From contig CAKUKJ010000185.1 in NCBI GenBank assembly GCA_934662525.1, forward strand, positions 1 to 5,540: a DNA stretch of 5,540 bases, written 5' to 3'. Both the position numbers and the translations under genes were made by a program. This document shows positions 4,571 to 5,540 of this stretch, piece after piece. The stretch comes from an uncultured Coriobacteriales bacterium (GTDB lineage Bacteria > Actinomycetota > Coriobacteriia > Coriobacteriales > UMGS124). Under the pieces are notes generated by a model. The model did no database searches. It had not been told where the DNA came from and saw only the letters and a list, made by a program, of their open reading frames with translations. How positions within the stretch are numbered: the stretch's first letter is position 1; each line of letters starts with the position of its first letter.

Positions 4571-5176
4571 GTGTTTGGAATCGGTGGTACCGAGCTCGCG
4601 ATCATCCTTATATTCGGCTTCCTCATCTTCGGCCCGGACAGGCTCCCGGCCATGGGCCGCACCATCGGCCGCGCGTTGAGGCAGTTCCGTCAGGCCCAGG
4701 ACCAGATGAACAAGATGGTCCAGTCTGAGATCGTGAACCCGCTCAATGAGTCCATGAAGGAGCCCGCCAAGAAGCAGGGCCCCAAGAAGAAGGTCACCGG
4801 CGCAGCCGCCTCGGCCAAGCCCGAGACGTTTGCCGAGAAGAAGGCCCGCCTGGCCGCCGAGGCCGACGCCGCTGCCAAGCGCAAGGCCGCAGGCGAGGAG
4901 GCACCCGCCGCCGAGACGCCCGCCGCGCCCGTGAAGAAGGCCGGCGCCTCGGAGACGTTCGCCGAGCGCAAGGCCCGCCTGGAGGCCGAGAAGGCCGCAG
5001 CCGCCGCAAAGAAGCCTGCTTCCGGTGCCGCCACGGCCGCCAAGCCCGCGAGCGCGGTGAAGAAGAGCGGCTCCTCTGCCGCCAAGCTCTATGGTATCGA
5101 CAAGGATCGCATCGCAGCCGCCCGTGCAGCTGCCGCTGCCCAGAAGGCTGAGAAGGAGGAACAGGCCGACGCCTAA
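4571..5176 (+). CDS. tatA: Twin-arginine translocase TatA/TatB-family subunit with long Ala/Lys-rich tail
   Basis: This 201-residue subunit of the Tat translocase exports folded proteins across the cytoplasmic membrane. Residues 2-20 form the single membrane helix (FGIGGTELAIILIFGFLIF), followed by the FGP hinge (20-22) and an amphipathic helix (about 25-50, LPAMGRTIGRALRQFRQAQD). Glu8 and Pro22 occupy the same positions as in E. coli TatB, while the FG hinge and the GRALRQFR-like helix are also typical of TatA; I cannot separate the two and it may serve both roles. Residues 63-201 are low-complexity Ala/Lys/Glu sequence, making it longer than E. coli TatA (89) or TatB (171). The tail holds a duplicated motif: ETFAEKKARLAAE at 85-97 and ETFAERKARLEAE at 128-140. 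The C terminus is probably helical and cytoplasmic. The gene has its own promoter and is followed 20 nt later by tatC, so they form an operon. Confidence 0.92.
   Translation: MFGIGGTELAIILIFGFLIFGPDRLPAMGRTIGRALRQFRQAQDQMNKMVQSEIVNPLNESMKEPAKKQGPKKKVTGAAASAKPETFAEKKARLAAEADAAAKRKAAGEEAPAAETPAAPVKKAGASETFAERKARLEAEKAAAAAKKPASGAATAAKPASAVKKSGSSAAKLYGIDKDRIAAARAAAAAQKAEKEEQADA
4823..4990 (+). repeat. Internal duplication inside the TatA/B tail
   Basis: Two in-frame copies of a motif reading ETF-A-E-(K/R)-K-A-R-L-x-A-E start at 4823 and 4952, 129 nt (43 codons) apart. Each is followed by an Ala/Lys run. The nucleotide sequences are also very similar (GAGACGTT, GCCGAG, AAGGCCCGCCTG shared), which suggests a tandem duplication of part of the tail rather than independent drift to similar composition. 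Confidence 0.55.
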
Positions 5177-5196
5177 GGGCGGCCTGGAGACATACC

Positions 5197-5540
5197 ATGC
5201 CTATCGGACCCGCACGCATGCCCTTGATGGATCACCTCGGCGAGCTTCGCCGTCGTCTGACCATCATCGTCGTGTCGCTTTTCGCAACGGCCATCGTGCT
5301 GTACTTCGCAACCCCCACGCTCATGGACTTCCTGATGGCCCCCGTGAAGGAGTACATTCCCGCGTCCTTGACGGGTGACACGGACGCATCCGGCCTGTAC
5401 GTCAGCTCGCCTCTGGGCGGCTTCTCCATCAGGTTCCGCGTCGCCATCTTCGCGGCCCTGTGCGTCTGCTCGCCCATCGTGCTGTGGGAGGTGCTCGCGT
5501 TCTTCCTGCCGGCGCTCAAGCCCAACGAGCGCCGTTGGGT
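5197..5540 (+). CDS. tatC: Sec-independent protein translocase TatC, N-terminal part
   Basis: This is the first 114 residues of TatC, the six-helix receptor that recognises twin-arginine signal peptides; the gene runs off the window end (family length about 250). The hallmark N terminus PLMDHLGELRRRL is at residues 9-21, with Glu16 and Arg18 matching the E. coli residues Glu15 and Arg17. A first membrane helix spans about 22-39. The periplasmic loop ends in SSPLGGFSIRF (70-80), equivalent to the conserved SPF/SPL segment. A second helix spans about 82-104 and leads to FFLPALKPNERRW, with Glu111 aligning to the signal-peptide-binding Glu103 of E. coli. GGAG at 5186-5189, 7 nt before ATG 5197, supports this start over the in-frame ATGs at 5218 and 5227. 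It lies 20 nt after the TatA/B gene. All visible key residues are intact. Confidence 0.95.
   Translation, partial: MPIGPARMPLMDHLGELRRRLTIIVVSLFATAIVLYFATPTLMDFLMAPVKEYIPASLTGDTDASGLYVSSPLGGFSIRFRVAIFAALCVCSPIVLWEVLAFFLPALKPNERRW

Noticed and set aside
4102..4665. Minus-strand open frame of 187 codons opposite the STAS and TatA/B genes
   Set aside because: It is antisense to the conserved STAS DSTG region and the TatA/B membrane helix and spans the palindrome and promoter. It shows no recognisable domain.
1..5540. CRISPR array, tRNA/rRNA gene, transposase or phage gene
   Set aside because: I looked for regular direct repeats with spacers, tRNA-like cloverleaf ends and mobile-element proteins and saw none. 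Coding style is even across the window, with no sign of recent insertion.

Overview
The window is a GC-rich, densely packed chromosomal segment with every recognisable gene on the + strand. Predicted products are a type Ic aspartate aminotransferase, a menaquinone methyltransferase, an amidohydrolase and a Tat translocase. Together with GTG starts, strong purine-rich ribosome binding sites and high G+C, they suggest an actinobacterial anaerobe that respires with menaquinone. A member of class Coriobacteriia (Eggerthella/Slackia-like) is my best guess, but this is inference from style and gene content, not a database match.

Region 1 (1-2838) is a tight three-gene run with 12 and 18 nt gaps: the C-terminal part of the aminotransferase, a MenG/UbiE methyltransferase, and an amidohydrolase that resembles aminodeoxyfutalosine/S-adenosylhomocysteine deaminases. 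The amidohydrolase keeps the metal-binding residues but appears to have lost several other active-site residues. A menaquinone or nucleoside-recycling role is suggested by context only.

Region 2 (2839-3984) starts with a short hairpin that runs into a convincing extended -10 promoter. It encodes a small single-pass membrane protein with a glycine zipper, followed 9 nt later by a membrane-anchored TPR protein with a very acidic tail. I do not recognise this pair as a named system.

Region 3 (3985-4410) has a 111-nt gap that contains a near-consensus sigma-B/sigma-F-type promoter and a 9-bp inverted repeat overlapping it. These lie upstream of a single-domain STAS anti-sigma-factor antagonist (RsbV/SpoIIAA type). 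No partner kinase or sigma factor gene lies in the window.

Region 4 (4411-5540) begins with a three-tier imperfect palindrome of about 73 nt, then a sigma-A-like promoter, and then the Tat export genes: a TatA/TatB-family subunit with an unusually long Ala/Lys-rich tail carrying a duplicated motif, and the first 114 residues of TatC. TatA/B and TatC would form the translocase that exports folded, often cofactor-containing redox enzymes, which fits menaquinone-linked respiration.

I saw no mobile element, CRISPR array, tRNA or rRNA. Most of the window is ordinary housekeeping sequence. The points worth a second look are the altered amidohydrolase active site, the sigma-B-like promoter on an antagonist gene, the palindrome at 4416-4488 and the uncharacterised small-membrane-protein/TPR pair.
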